DNA of 64,000 nt from Campylobacter concisus (GTDB lineage Bacteria; Campylobacterota; Campylobacteria; Campylobacterales; Campylobacteraceae): assembly GCF_003048775.2 (NCBI RefSeq), contig NZ_CP049272.1, forward strand, positions 124,001 to 188,000. Direction: 5' to 3'. Of this stretch, positions 16,690 through 24,764 are shown piece by piece. The number at the start of each line of letters is the position of its first letter. Position 1 is the stretch's first letter. Under the pieces are notes generated by a model. The model saw only the letters and a program-made list of their open reading frames with translations, was not told where the DNA came from and ran no database searches. The position numbers were made by a program, and so were the translations under genes.

Positions 16690-16711
16690 GTTAGCCCAAA
16701 TTTGGGCTAAC
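16690..16711. terminator. 22-bp perfect palindrome after dsbI
   Basis: GTTAGCCCAAA/TTTGGGCTAAC forms an 11-bp hairpin without loop bases, five bases after the dsbI stop. No strong T-run follows. It may end the dsb mRNA and separate it from the kinase promoter at 16718. Confidence 0.5.
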
Positions 16712-16717
16712 TTAGGA

Positions 16718-16723
16718 TATACT
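16718..16723 (+). promoter_or_regulatory. Candidate -10 box of the kinase gene
   Basis: TATACT seven bases before the kinase ATG. Transcription from it would begin at or within a base of the start codon, giving a leaderless mRNA. A weak AGGA (16714-16717) lies 12 bases before the ATG for any longer transcript. Confidence 0.35.
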
Positions 16724-16729
16724 GCACGC

Positions 16730-18379
16730 ATGGGTATTAATTTAAAATCACAAAATATTAAAATCTACGCCATCATCTTGCTTGCTAGCCTTTTTGTAAT
16801 ACTTCTTGGGCTAAATATTTACAGCAATGCCAAAGAGAAAATCATAGAGCTATCTGATAAAAACAATATAGCAGTTAGCAAAAATATCGTAAATAACTTT
16901 CAAATTTGGCTTGATGAGCGTATAAATTCACTCATTCGTGCGTCAAAATTTATACAAAATGCAGGCATCGTAGATGACGATGAAAAGATAGCTGGCTTTA
17001 TAAAGCTCTTTAAACAAAACGCAAAAGAATTTGATCTAATGCAGCTTTTAAGGGATGATGGAGAAATTTTTGTAGATGGAGAAAAAATTTTAGAAGAAGT
17101 TATGCCAAAGAGCGAAAGAACAGGGCTTATCTGGTATGTGGAGACAAAAAATACAAATGCCCCAAGCGTAAATTTCATGCAAAAACATAAAATTTTAAAA
17201 GGCTCAACTCTAAATTTATGCATTCCAGTCACAAAACAAGCAAAATTTAAAGCAGCACTTTGTGGCGTCGTGCGTATAGAAAATATCTTTAACAGCATTA
17301 AAAATTTTAGCCTTGCGCCAAATTCTTACTCATTTTTGGTGACTCATAGCGGTGAAATTTTAACATCGATACCTGATCTTGCTTTAAAAAAAGAGATCGA
17401 GGAGAAATTTAAAGAGTTGTTTTTAAAAGATGAAGACATTACAAGCTTAAAAATAGGACAAAATTTAATCCAAGTAGCTGAGATACCAACGATAAATTGG
17501 TTCATAGGAGCTGGCACAAATAACGAAGAGGAAATTTCAGCTTTAACAAAAGAAGCTTTAAAAAATGCTCTAAGCTTGCTCTTTGCCTTCGTTGCGCTCA
17601 CATTTTTGGCAAATATCCTTCATAATTTTATGTATAACAAGATAAAAAAGATACAAGATGAGTATGAAACCTTGCTAACTCATAGAGCTAAAATGAGTGA
17701 GGCGGGCGAGCTAATAAGTGGTATCAATCATCAATTCATTCAGCCAGTAAATTCGCTAAAACTAATGCTAAGCTCTTGCATAATGTTAAAAAAAGAAGGT
17801 AAATTAAGCGATGAGGAGCTAATAAATTTACTTGAAAAAGGACAAAGCTCGGTCAAACTTCTTTCAAGTACTATTGAAATTTTTAGGAATTTTTATAAAA
17901 GCGCTGAAAATGTGAGCGAATTTGAGGTGCAAACAAGCGTTAAAAACCTAATAACTCTCATGCACACAGAGCTAAGTCGTGCAAATGTTAGTGTAAAATT
18001 TAGCGGCTTTAACGAACAAAAAGTTCGTCAGATAGAAAACATAATCCAACAAATTTTGCTAATCCTAATACACAACGCAAAAGACTCACTTGTCGAAAGC
18101 TACAAAGATGAGCCACTAAAACGTATCATCGATATAAGATTTAGAAGCTTTGAAGATAAATGCTACATCGGAGTTTATGACAATGGGAATGGCGTAAGCG
18201 AGCAAATGAGCGAGAAAATTTTTACTTGGCTAAATACCACCAAAAAGCAAGGAAATGGCATAGGGCTTTATTTTGCTAAAAAGCTAGCACAAGAAAAGCT
18301 AAATGGTGATGTAAGGCTCGTAAATAACGAAAAGCCAACGGTGTTTGAGCTAAGTTTTGATATAAATTTAAAGGACTAA
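16730..18379 (+). CDS. Membrane sensor histidine kinase with dCache-like periplasmic domain
   Basis: 549 residues. Membrane spans at about 12-31 and 277-297 bracket a 245-residue extracytoplasmic domain of dCache size (about 33-275), expected to bind a small ligand. The cytoplasmic part has a short coiled linker and a HisKA-type helix with phosphoacceptor His334 in 'GINHQFIQPVNSLK'. The ATPase domain shows the N box (IHNAKDSL), G1 (DNGNGV) and G2 (GNGIGLYFAKK). The response regulator starts one base after its stop, so they are a cognate pair. The ligand is unknown. The following retention-module gene suggests control of adhesins. Confidence 0.9.
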   Translation: MGINLKSQNIKIYAIILLASLFVILLGLNIYSNAKEKIIELSDKNNIAVSKNIVNNFQIWLDERINSLIRASKFIQNAGIVDDDEKIAGFIKLFKQNAKEFDLMQLLRDDGEIFVDGEKILEEVMPKSERTGLIWYVETKNTNAPSVNFMQKHKILKGSTLNLCIPVTKQAKFKAALCGVVRIENIFNSIKNFSLAPNSYSFLVTHSGEILTSIPDLALKKEIEEKFKELFLKDEDITSLKIGQNLIQVAEIPTINWFIGAGTNNEEEISALTKEALKNALSLLFAFVALTFLANILHNFMYNKIKKIQDEYETLLTHRAKMSEAGELISGINHQFIQPVNSLKLMLSSCIMLKKEGKLSDEELINLLEKGQSSVKLLSSTIEIFRNFYKSAENVSEFEVQTSVKNLITLMHTELSRANVSVKFSGFNEQKVRQIENIIQQILLILIHNAKDSLVESYKDEPLKRIIDIRFRSFEDKCYIGVYDNGNGVSEQMSEKIFTWLNTTKKQGNGIGLYFAKKLAQEKLNGDVRLVNNEKPTVFELSFDINLKD

Positions 18380-18380
18380 A

Positions 18381-19061
18381 ATGCAAGAAGTCTTAGAAAT
18401 TTTAAAAAAGACGTCCGTCTTGGTAGTTGAAGATGATGATATGGCAAGAGAGCTTATTATTAGCGGGCTTAAGCCTTATTGCGAGCAGGTAATCGGTGCT
18501 TGCAATGGACAAGATGGCGTGGAGAAATTTAAAAAGCAAGGCTTTGATATTGTGATGAGCGATATTCACATGCCAGTGCTTAATGGCTTTGAGATGATGA
18601 ATGAGATGAAGCGTACAAAACCGCACCAAAAATTTATCGTCTTTACCTCTTATGATAGTGATGAAAATTTGATAAAAAGCATGGAGGAAGGGGCGATGCT
18701 TTTTTTAAAAAAGCCTATTGATATGAAGGATCTTAGAGCAATGCTTATTAGTTTAAGTTTTGAACGAGATGAAAAGCTAGTTTATTTAAGTGATGAGGTG
18801 AGTATAAATTTAAAAAGAGAGAAAATTTATAAAAACGGCATTGAAATTTATCTTAGCTTTTTGCAAAATAAGATATTTTGGCTCTTTGCTTATAATCTAA
18901 ATAAGCTAGTTACTTATGAGATGATAGAAGAATTTGTCTATGAGAGCGATGTTAGCAAGGCGGCTATCCAAAATGTGATACTTCGTCTAAAGCGTGAGCT
19001 TGGTGTGAAATTTAAAAATATCAGTGAGAGTGGATATATTTTAATCACAAAATCTGAATGA
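18381..19061 (+). CDS. Response regulator, receiver plus OmpR-like winged helix
   Basis: 226 residues. The receiver domain (about 10-125) has acidic pocket Asp18-20 (VVEDDD), phosphoacceptor Asp61 (VMSDIHMP), Thr89 in FTSYD and the Lys of LKKPID. The C-terminal 95 residues (from about 130) read as a divergent winged-helix DNA-binding domain ending 'KFKNISESGYILI', like the wing of OmpR/PhoB members. It follows the kinase by one base. The next gene, a retention-module protein, begins 90 bases on behind a TTGTAC-N4-GTACAA palindrome. That palindrome also precedes both adhesins, making this regulator the leading candidate for binding it (inference). Confidence 0.88.
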   Translation: MQEVLEILKKTSVLVVEDDDMARELIISGLKPYCEQVIGACNGQDGVEKFKKQGFDIVMSDIHMPVLNGFEMMNEMKRTKPHQKFIVFTSYDSDENLIKSMEEGAMLFLKKPIDMKDLRAMLISLSFERDEKLVYLSDEVSINLKREKIYKNGIEIYLSFLQNKIFWLFAYNLNKLVTYEMIEEFVYESDVSKAAIQNVILRLKRELGVKFKNISESGYILITKSE

Positions 19062-19079
19062 TTTAGAATTATCGCTACC

Positions 19080-19095
19080 TTGTACCATAGTACAA
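19080..19095. promoter_or_regulatory. Palindromic candidate operator (orphan retention-module gene)
   Basis: TTGTAC-CATA-GTACAA, identical in both arms and spacing to the sites at 4014 and 7143 but with a different spacer and different flanks. It begins 18 bases after the response regulator stop and 57 bases separate it from the ATG at 19152. A TATACT -10 candidate lies at 19114-19119. Independent recurrence outside the duplication is the main reason to regard it as functional. Confidence 0.65.
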
Positions 19096-19151
19096 TATAC
19101 AAAAGTAATTAAATATACTAAAATACCGACAAATAAAAATAAGGAATAAAG

Positions 19152-19724
19152 ATGGCAGCAGTAGCTGGTATAGTTAAAAGTGTTTCATCTGATGTTGTAG
19201 CGATAGACCAAAATGATCATGTAAGAGTTTTAGACGTAAATGATAAAGTATATATCGGAGAGGCTATAAAGGGCGAGAGCGAAAGTGCAAGCATTACAAT
19301 CACTGCAAATGATGGACAAGATATATCAATAAACGGATACGATACTCTTTGGCTAGATAGTAGCGTAGTAAGCGATGATATTGGTGAGTCTAGTATAGAT
19401 ACTGACGCATTGTTTAAAGCACTTCTTGGCAATGATTATGTATCTATTTTAGATCATATAAATGAAAAGGTAGATGATATTCTTAGCGCAACCAATTTAG
19501 AGCAAGAAGAGCCAAATGATGAGGCTAGCGTAAATATTAGTTTTAATGAAATAGATCCAAATTTAATAAATGAGCATGGATTAAGAGAAGATGATCTTTT
19601 AGCTAAAATGAATGAACATAAAGAGAGCGATAAGCAGATGATAGATCCTAGCTTTGAGCATACAAATCTTAATGCAACTACGATATATATAGATATCGAT
19701 AACGACTTAAATAAACTTTCATAA
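19152..19724 (+). CDS. Orphan retention-module protein without adhesin body
   Basis: 190-residue acidic protein. Residues 1-75 align with the retention module of the two adhesins: start A-G-I/V-VKSV, a V-x-D-x-V-Y-x-GE segment, SxxxITxxDGQDI/KDI and DTLxLD. Residues 80-190 are helical and acidic with no repeats, no RTX units and no signal peptide. The TAAG cleavage motif is absent. The stop overlaps a strong terminator, so it is a complete short gene rather than a truncated adhesin. It shares the palindromic operator with the adhesins and sits behind the two-component system. It might act as a decoy, plug or regulatory partner of the secretion/retention machinery; none of this is shown. Confidence 0.75.
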   Translation: MAAVAGIVKSVSSDVVAIDQNDHVRVLDVNDKVYIGEAIKGESESASITITANDGQDISINGYDTLWLDSSVVSDDIGESSIDTDALFKALLGNDYVSILDHINEKVDDILSATNLEQEEPNDEASVNISFNEIDPNLINEHGLREDDLLAKMNEHKESDKQMIDPSFEHTNLNATTIYIDIDNDLNKLS

Positions 19725-19747
19725 ATTTGAGCTTTTTGCTCAAATTT
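19723..19747 (+). terminator. Intrinsic terminator overlapping the orphan gene stop
   Basis: Perfect 10-bp arms AAATTTGAGC and GCTCAAATTT with loop TTTTT, then CTTCTGTTTT. It starts inside the TAA stop codon. Confidence 0.8.
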
Positions 19748-19816
19748 CTTCTGTTTTAAAAAACTCAAATTTATCTAATATCCTCTATAATAAGCCAAAA
19801 ATTTCAAAGGAAAACG

Positions 19817-20551
19817 ATGAAAAAAATTCTAATCATCGCAGGCTCTTGTAATAGCGGCACAGCTGGGCTTCAAGCAGATATAAAAACATGTGCTAGGCTT
19901 AATTGTTATAGTGCAACAGCGGTAACTTCTTTGGTCGCTGAGACTACGGATGCTGTAAAGAGTGTAGTTTGCTTAGAGCCTAGTTTTGTCAAAGATCAGC
20001 TAAATACGCTTGCGGAAGAATTTAGCTTTGATGCGATAAAAATTGGCATGCTATTTAGTGAAGAGATCATGGAGGTGGTGCGTGAGTTTTTACTAGCTCA
20101 AAATACCAAAGTAGTGCTTGATCCAGTTTGCGTCTCAAAAAGCGGACACAAGCTTATAAAAGATAGTGCGGTGACAAAGCTAAAAGAGCTAATGAGCTTA
20201 GCTACGGTAACTACTCCAAATTTAGATGAGGCAAATGTGCTTTTTGGTGATGATTATAAAGATTTGCCTTGTGATGTCATCGTAAAAAAACATATAAGCG
20301 AAGATAGCAGTATAGACACACTTTATAAAAAAGATGGTTCGCTAAGAAATTTTAAGACCCCACTTGTTAATCCGCTTGTAATGAGTGGAACTGGTTGTAG
20401 CTTCTCAACTGCACTTGCTTGCTTTTTAGCAAAGGGCAAGAGCTTAGAGGAGTCTATACAACTTTCAAAAGAGTATATTTGCTCTATCATAAAAGAGAGC
20501 ATTGATACAAAGCTTGGCAAAAACCGTCTACTTTGGCATGGAGCGAAGTAA
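19817..20551 (+). CDS. thiD: Hydroxymethylpyrimidine/phosphomethylpyrimidine kinase ThiD
   Basis: Phosphorylates hydroxymethylpyrimidine for thiamine synthesis. 244 residues, ribokinase-like fold. The N-terminal substrate loop reads GSCNSGTAGLQADIKT (family norm GSDSSGGAGIQADIKT), and then DPVCVSKSGH, TPNLDEA and the anion-hole motif MSGTGCSFSTALA with GTGC. ATG with AAAGGA. Monocistronic between the orphan retention-module gene and the convergent RDD gene. The altered first loop is slightly divergent but the catalytic end is intact. Confidence 0.9.
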   Translation: MKKILIIAGSCNSGTAGLQADIKTCARLNCYSATAVTSLVAETTDAVKSVVCLEPSFVKDQLNTLAEEFSFDAIKIGMLFSEEIMEVVREFLLAQNTKVVLDPVCVSKSGHKLIKDSAVTKLKELMSLATVTTPNLDEANVLFGDDYKDLPCDVIVKKHISEDSSIDTLYKKDGSLRNFKTPLVNPLVMSGTGCSFSTALACFLAKGKSLEESIQLSKEYICSIIKESIDTKLGKNRLLWHGAK

Positions 20552-20554
20552 AAT

Positions 20555-20977
20555 TTATCCCTCTGATCTTTGCACGGCAGCTGAGTGAGTGATGATGTCG
20601 TGCAGATTTAGTTTGTCTTTTCTAAAGAAACAAAGGCAAAGTCCAAGTATGCTAAAGCCAGCAAAGGCAAAGCAAATTTGGCGCAAGATGGTGTGAGAAA
20701 AGCTTAGTTTTCTACCGGTTTTTAGGTTTATTAGATAAATTTCTTGTGCTTTGTAGCCCGGAGTTTGTGCTTTTATGCTAAAAAAAAGGCACATTATAAG
20801 CGAGATCAGGCTATTTGCACCAAAAATGGCAATTTGGTTATGCAAAAATGCCTCTTTGCCATCAAGCACAAGATATGTTGTCGCATAAAATATTGGCATA
20901 CCGATGATAAAAAGATCGATGATAAATGCCTTTACCCTAGCCCAAATAGGTGCGATTTTTGCCTTTTGTTTTGCCAA
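20555..20977 (-). CDS. RDD-family membrane protein
   Basis: 140 residues with about three membrane helices. The N-terminal 'APIWARVKAFIIDLFIIGMP' carries the Arg and Asp of the RDD signature, and the C-terminal part has the usual LNLHDIITH. Function of these small RDD proteins is not established. TTG start at 20977 with AGGA inside the end of the preceding gene, one base after its stop, so it is the third gene of the purM operon. Confidence 0.8.
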   Translation of the reverse strand: MAKQKAKIAPIWARVKAFIIDLFIIGMPIFYATTYLVLDGKEAFLHNQIAIFGANSLISLIMCLFFSIKAQTPGYKAQEIYLINLKTGRKLSFSHTILRQICFAFAGFSILGLCLCFFRKDKLNLHDIITHSAAVQRSEG

Positions 20978-20978
20978 G

Positions 20979-21236
20979 TCAATTTCCTGTATTTATGAAG
21001 ATACGGCTAAATTTCTCCCAGTCATATAGATAGACTAGGTTGTCGCTCTCGCCGCTATCATGTGTAACGCAAAGCATAGTAGAGGCACGTGAGACCTTAC
21101 GCCAGTGATTATAGAGATCAAGTTTTTTGATATCACTTTCTAGTACACCAAAACAGCCTATATATTCATAAATGCTAAGATCAAAAAAGCTCTTATTTTC
21201 GGTTCTTAGCAAGCGTTTTTTGCTATTTTCTTGCAT
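20979..21236 (-). CDS. Conserved-looking 85-residue hypothetical protein
   Basis: Small soluble protein of unknown function, with no signal peptide or membrane segment. It contains an aromatic-rich stretch (FDLSIYEYIGCFG) and ends LYDWEKFSRIFINTGN. Its ATG overlaps the purM stop by one base (TAATG) and the RDD gene follows after one base, so it is translated in a coupled operon with purM. Coupling and codon use like its neighbours argue that it is real. Confidence 0.7.
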   Translation of the reverse strand: MQENSKKRLLRTENKSFFDLSIYEYIGCFGVLESDIKKLDLYNHWRKVSRASTMLCVTHDSGESDNLVYLYDWEKFSRIFINTGN

Positions 21237-22219
21237 TAAACTAGCTCTACACCTTTGCCATTTACTACTTCGCCTATCACGTAGCCATCGCTGCTAGCTA
21301 GGACAGCATTGACATTTTCTTTAGGCACAACTAATATCATGCCAACGCCCATGTTAAATGTCCTCATCATCTCGCTATCTTCTACTTTTTGAGCGACGAC
21401 TTTAAAAATTTCAGGCGTTTTTATAGCACTTTTTTGTACTTTTGCACCAAGCTCAGCAGGAAAGACGCGAGGCAAGTTCTCAACTATACCACCACCGGTG
21501 ATGTGAGCCATTGCCGTAATCTTATCTTTTAATCTTAAAAAGTCGCTCACATAAATTCTTGTTGGCTCAAGAAGCACGTCGATGAGCTTTTTATCGCCTA
21601 CTTTTTCATCAAATTTTAGTCCAAGCTCGCTTACCACTTTTCTTGCAAGAGAGAAGCCATTTGAGTGCAGGCCACTGCTAGGAAGCGCGACTAAAACGTC
21701 ACCAGATTTTACAAATTTGCTCCTATCGATCTCATCAGCCTCAGCGATACCAACGGCGAATCCAGCAAGATCGAAGTCGCCTTTTTCATACATCGATGGC
21801 ATCTCCGCTGTCTCGCCGCCGATAAGTGCGCATTGCGCCTTTTTGCAGCCATTTGCGATGCTTTTTACCACCTCTTTGGCACTCTCTATCTCAAGCTTTG
21901 CAGTCGCGTAGTAATCAAGGAAAAAGAGTGGTGTGGCGAAGTTGCAGATGAGATCATTTACGCACATTGCGACTAGATCCTCGCCCACGCCGTCAAATTT
22001 CTTAGCGTCGATAGCTAGGCGAAGCTTTGTGCCAACGCCATCAGTCGCACCTAAAATGGCAGGATTTTTATATCCACTTGGTAGTCTGACCGCTCCTGAA
22101 AATGACCCAATGCCGCCTATAACGTTTGGTGTTTGCGTAGATTTTACGAAAGGCTTTATCGCCTCAACAAAGCTATTTCCAGCATCTATATCCACTCCAG
22201 CATCTTTATAGCTTATCAT
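21236..22219 (-). CDS. purM: Phosphoribosylformylglycinamidine cyclo-ligase PurM
   Basis: Makes aminoimidazole ribonucleotide in purine synthesis. 327 residues, AIR-synthase fold. It starts 'MISYKDAGVDIDAGN' and has the ATDGVGTKL motif, the GGETAEMP loop, SSGLHSNGFSL and 'MAHITGGGIVENLPR', all typical. First gene of a three-gene minus-strand operon, divergent from coaE. Confidence 0.97.
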   Translation of the reverse strand: MISYKDAGVDIDAGNSFVEAIKPFVKSTQTPNVIGGIGSFSGAVRLPSGYKNPAILGATDGVGTKLRLAIDAKKFDGVGEDLVAMCVNDLICNFATPLFFLDYYATAKLEIESAKEVVKSIANGCKKAQCALIGGETAEMPSMYEKGDFDLAGFAVGIAEADEIDRSKFVKSGDVLVALPSSGLHSNGFSLARKVVSELGLKFDEKVGDKKLIDVLLEPTRIYVSDFLRLKDKITAMAHITGGGIVENLPRVFPAELGAKVQKSAIKTPEIFKVVAQKVEDSEMMRTFNMGVGMILVVPKENVNAVLASSDGYVIGEVVNGKGVELV

Positions 22220-22299
22220 CTTTGCCCTTTTTTGTAATTTTTTAAAACTTTAGCCAAAAGTTGCTAAAATTGTCATCAATTTTCAAAAATGGAGCGAGT

Positions 22300-22896
22300 T
22301 TGCAGAAATTTCCAAACGCTTATGTCATTACAGGCTCTATTGCTAGCGGTAAAAGCACGGCTATAAATTTGCTAAAAGAACGAGGCTTTAGCGTGATTGA
22401 TGCGGACATAATCGCTCATGAGCAGCTTGAAATTTGTAAATGTGAGATAGCGAGAGTTTTTAAAGAGCAAATTTTAGACGAAGTTGGCAAGATCAATCGG
22501 CAAAAACTTGGTGCCATTGTTTTTAATGATCCAAAAAAATTAAAAATTTTAGAGCAAATTTTGCATCCAAAGATAAAGGAAGAAATTCTATCTCGCGCTA
22601 CGAAGCTTGAGTGCTTGGGGCAGGTTTATTTTGTCGATATCCCTTTGTTTTTTGAAAAAGAGGATCGCTACGATGAGTTTAAAAATGTAGCCGTGATCTA
22701 CGCGCCAAAAGAGCTTTTGCTAAGCCGCCTAATGAGCCGAAACGGTCTAAAATTAGAAGAAGCAAAAGTAAGAGTGGAGCTTCAGATGGATATCGAGCAA
22801 AAGCGAAAAAAAGCAAATTTTATCATAGATAATAGTGGTGATAAAGAAAATTTAGAGCAAGAACTAGAGAAATTTCTAAGGCAAATTTGTGGCTGA
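22300..22896 (+). CDS. coaE: Dephospho-CoA kinase CoaE
   Basis: Last step of CoA synthesis. P-loop GSIASGKST, then VIDADIIAHE and the lid region 'RLMSRNGLKLEEA' are present. I place the start at TTG 22300 because GGAG (22291-22294) lies five bases before it and the protein then begins just before the P-loop strand (QKFPNAYVITG), giving 198 residues. The frame is open further upstream to a TTG at 22261, which has no ribosome site. Followed 47 bases later by dapF. Confidence 0.92.
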   Translation: MQKFPNAYVITGSIASGKSTAINLLKERGFSVIDADIIAHEQLEICKCEIARVFKEQILDEVGKINRQKLGAIVFNDPKKLKILEQILHPKIKEEILSRATKLECLGQVYFVDIPLFFEKEDRYDEFKNVAVIYAPKELLLSRLMSRNGLKLEEAKVRVELQMDIEQKRKKANFIIDNSGDKENLEQELEKFLRQICG

Positions 22897-22943
22897 GTTT
22901 ATATAAATTTGGCAAAAAGTAGAGCAATTTTAAAGGAAAAATA

Positions 22944-23687
22944 ATGCAAGTGTCAAAGTACAACGCTAGTGGCAATGATTTTGTCATATTTCATACATTT
23001 TTGAGCAAAGATAGAAGCGAGCTAGCAAGGCAAATTTGCAGCAGAACGAACGGTGTGGGAGCTGATGGGCTCATCGTGCTTTTGCCTTACGAAAAGGGCG
23101 TGAAATGGGAGTTTTACAACAGCGACGGAAGCTACGCGGCGATGTGTGGCAACGGCTCGAGAGCGGCTGCTAGATATGCTTATCTAAACAGCCTTGTTAG
23201 TTCAAGCGAATTTGCTCTGCTAACTGGTAGCGGCGAGGTGATGGCAAGCGTAAAATATGAGTGCGTCGAGGTCGTGCTAACAAGTCCAAAAATTTTAAGC
23301 GAACCGCTAAATGAAAACGGCAAAACTTGGTATTTTTACGATACTGGCGTGCCTCACCTTGTAAATTTCACACAAAATTTAGATGAATTTGACGTCAAAG
23401 AGTGCAGAGCACTTCGTCAAAAATACAATGCAAATGTAAATTTGGCCAAATTTGATGGCGGAGTTTTAAAGGTGAGAACCTACGAAAGGGGCGTAGAGGA
23501 CGAGACGCTAGCTTGTGGCACTGGCATGGCGGCTTGCTTTTACGGCGCTACATTAAATTTAAACGTAGCGCAATGCCTAAAAGTCTATCCAAAAAGTGGC
23601 GAGGAGCTTGGACTTAGACTAGAAAGCGGCAAAATTTTATTTAGTGGAGCGGTGAAACACTGCTTTGATACGAGTATTGAAATTTAG
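22944..23687 (+). CDS. dapF: Diaminopimelate epimerase DapF
   Basis: Interconverts LL- and meso-diaminopimelate for lysine and peptidoglycan. 247 residues. The two catalytic cysteines are in AAMCGNGSRAAAR and TLACGTGMAACF, and the start KYNASGNDF is typical. ATG with AAAGGA. Cotranscribed with coaE by position. Confidence 0.96.
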   Translation: MQVSKYNASGNDFVIFHTFLSKDRSELARQICSRTNGVGADGLIVLLPYEKGVKWEFYNSDGSYAAMCGNGSRAAARYAYLNSLVSSSEFALLTGSGEVMASVKYECVEVVLTSPKILSEPLNENGKTWYFYDTGVPHLVNFTQNLDEFDVKECRALRQKYNANVNLAKFDGGVLKVRTYERGVEDETLACGTGMAACFYGATLNLNVAQCLKVYPKSGEELGLRLESGKILFSGAVKHCFDTSIEI

Positions 23688-23876
23688 CTATTTAGAGCGA
23701 GTTTTATACTTACTCTTGGCTAGTAATGGTAAGCAAATTTTTCAAATTTATATTACTAAATTTGAACCTAGCTGATGAATTAAAATTTTATAGTGGTATT
23801 AATTTAAAATTTGAATACAAAATAACTAAGTTAAAAACTCGAAAAATAAATTTTAATAAAAATTTGATAGTAATTT

Positions 23877-23906
23877 AAAAAAAAGAAGATCTCCGCCGAA
23901 GCGGAG
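23877..23906 (-). terminator. Terminator of rpmI-rplT
   Basis: On the minus strand CTCCGC-TTCG-GCGGAG, a UUCG-type tetraloop hairpin, followed by ATCTTC and eight T. Eight bases past the rplT stop. The 190 bases between it and dapF show nothing else. Confidence 0.88.
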
Positions 23907-23914
23907 AAAAGGTG

Positions 23915-24271
23915 TTATTTCAAAGCATCTTTTGCTTGTTTTGCAAGTGCCGCAAATGCCTTCGCGTCATTCATAGCTAGATCAGCTAAAATTTTTCTAT
24001 CAAGTTCGATCTTAGCTTTGTTTAAGCCGTTGATAAATCTTGAATAGCTAATGTCGTTTAGTCTGCAAGCTGCATTGATACGAACGATCCATAAACGTCT
24101 GAAATCACGTTTTTTCTGGCGTCTGTCGCGGTATGCATAAACTAAACTTCTCTCTAGTTGCTCTTTAGCTTTTCTAAAGTGTTTATGTCTAGCACTGAAA
24201 AAGCCACGTGCTAGCTTTAAAACTTTCTTATGGCGTCTTCTTCTAACTACGCCTGTTTTTACTCTTGCCAT
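23915..24271 (-). CDS. rplT: 50S ribosomal protein L20
   Basis: 118-residue basic ribosomal protein that binds 23S rRNA. Start [16 protein letters not shown], then [17 protein letters not shown], as in all L20 proteins. The gap of about 99 bases after rpmI contains small stem-loops (CTCAC-GAA-GTGAG and a CCCC/GGGG pair), possible sites of autoregulation. infC is not adjacent but lies at 57 kb behind thrS. Confidence 0.98.
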   Translation of the reverse strand: MARVKTGVVRRRRHKKVLKLARGFFSARHKHFRKAKEQLERSLVYAYRDRRQKKRDFRRLWIVRINAACRLNDISYSRFINGLNKAKIELDRKILADLAMNDAKAFAALAKQAKDALK

Positions 24272-24370
24272 ATTTATCCTTTTACAAATTGGCGCTCACG
24301 AAGTGAGTCTTGCCCCTAAATTTGGGGGAGTTTGAATGACTTTTTGTCAAAAACTTAAAACTACGCTGCT

Positions 24371-24562
24371 TTATACGCCGAGCATTTTGCGAACGGCTGA
24401 GACGTTTGTGCTATCCACATAGTGTGGGCCACGAAGGTCTCTCATGCGCTTACTAGGTTTTTTTGTTAAGATATGGCTTCTAAAAGCAGAGCCTCTTTTT
24501 ATCTTATTTTTACCTACTTTAAAGCGCTTAGCAGCACCGCGAACGGTTTTCATCTTTGGCAT
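24371..24562 (-). CDS. rpmI: 50S ribosomal protein L35
   Basis: 63-residue basic protein, start [15 protein letters not shown], with [12 protein letters not shown] and the C-terminal VRKMLGV. First gene of the rpmI-rplT operon. Confidence 0.98.
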   Translation of the reverse strand: MPKMKTVRGAAKRFKVGKNKIKRGSAFRSHILTKKPSKRMRDLRGPHYVDSTNVSAVRKMLGV

Positions 24563-24764
24563 GCTAATCCTTTTTGAAATTTTATACGCAATCGCGTAAG
24601 TTTTGGATTATAGCGAAAAATCCTTTAGAAAATTTAAATTTCACTTAGACAAAATTTGCAATAAATTTACATTTAACTTAAAAGAATTTTAAAATTTATA
24701 ATTAAATTATTAAAAATTGCATATAATCACATGAAGAAATTTTATTTCACTAAAGGAGTAAAGA

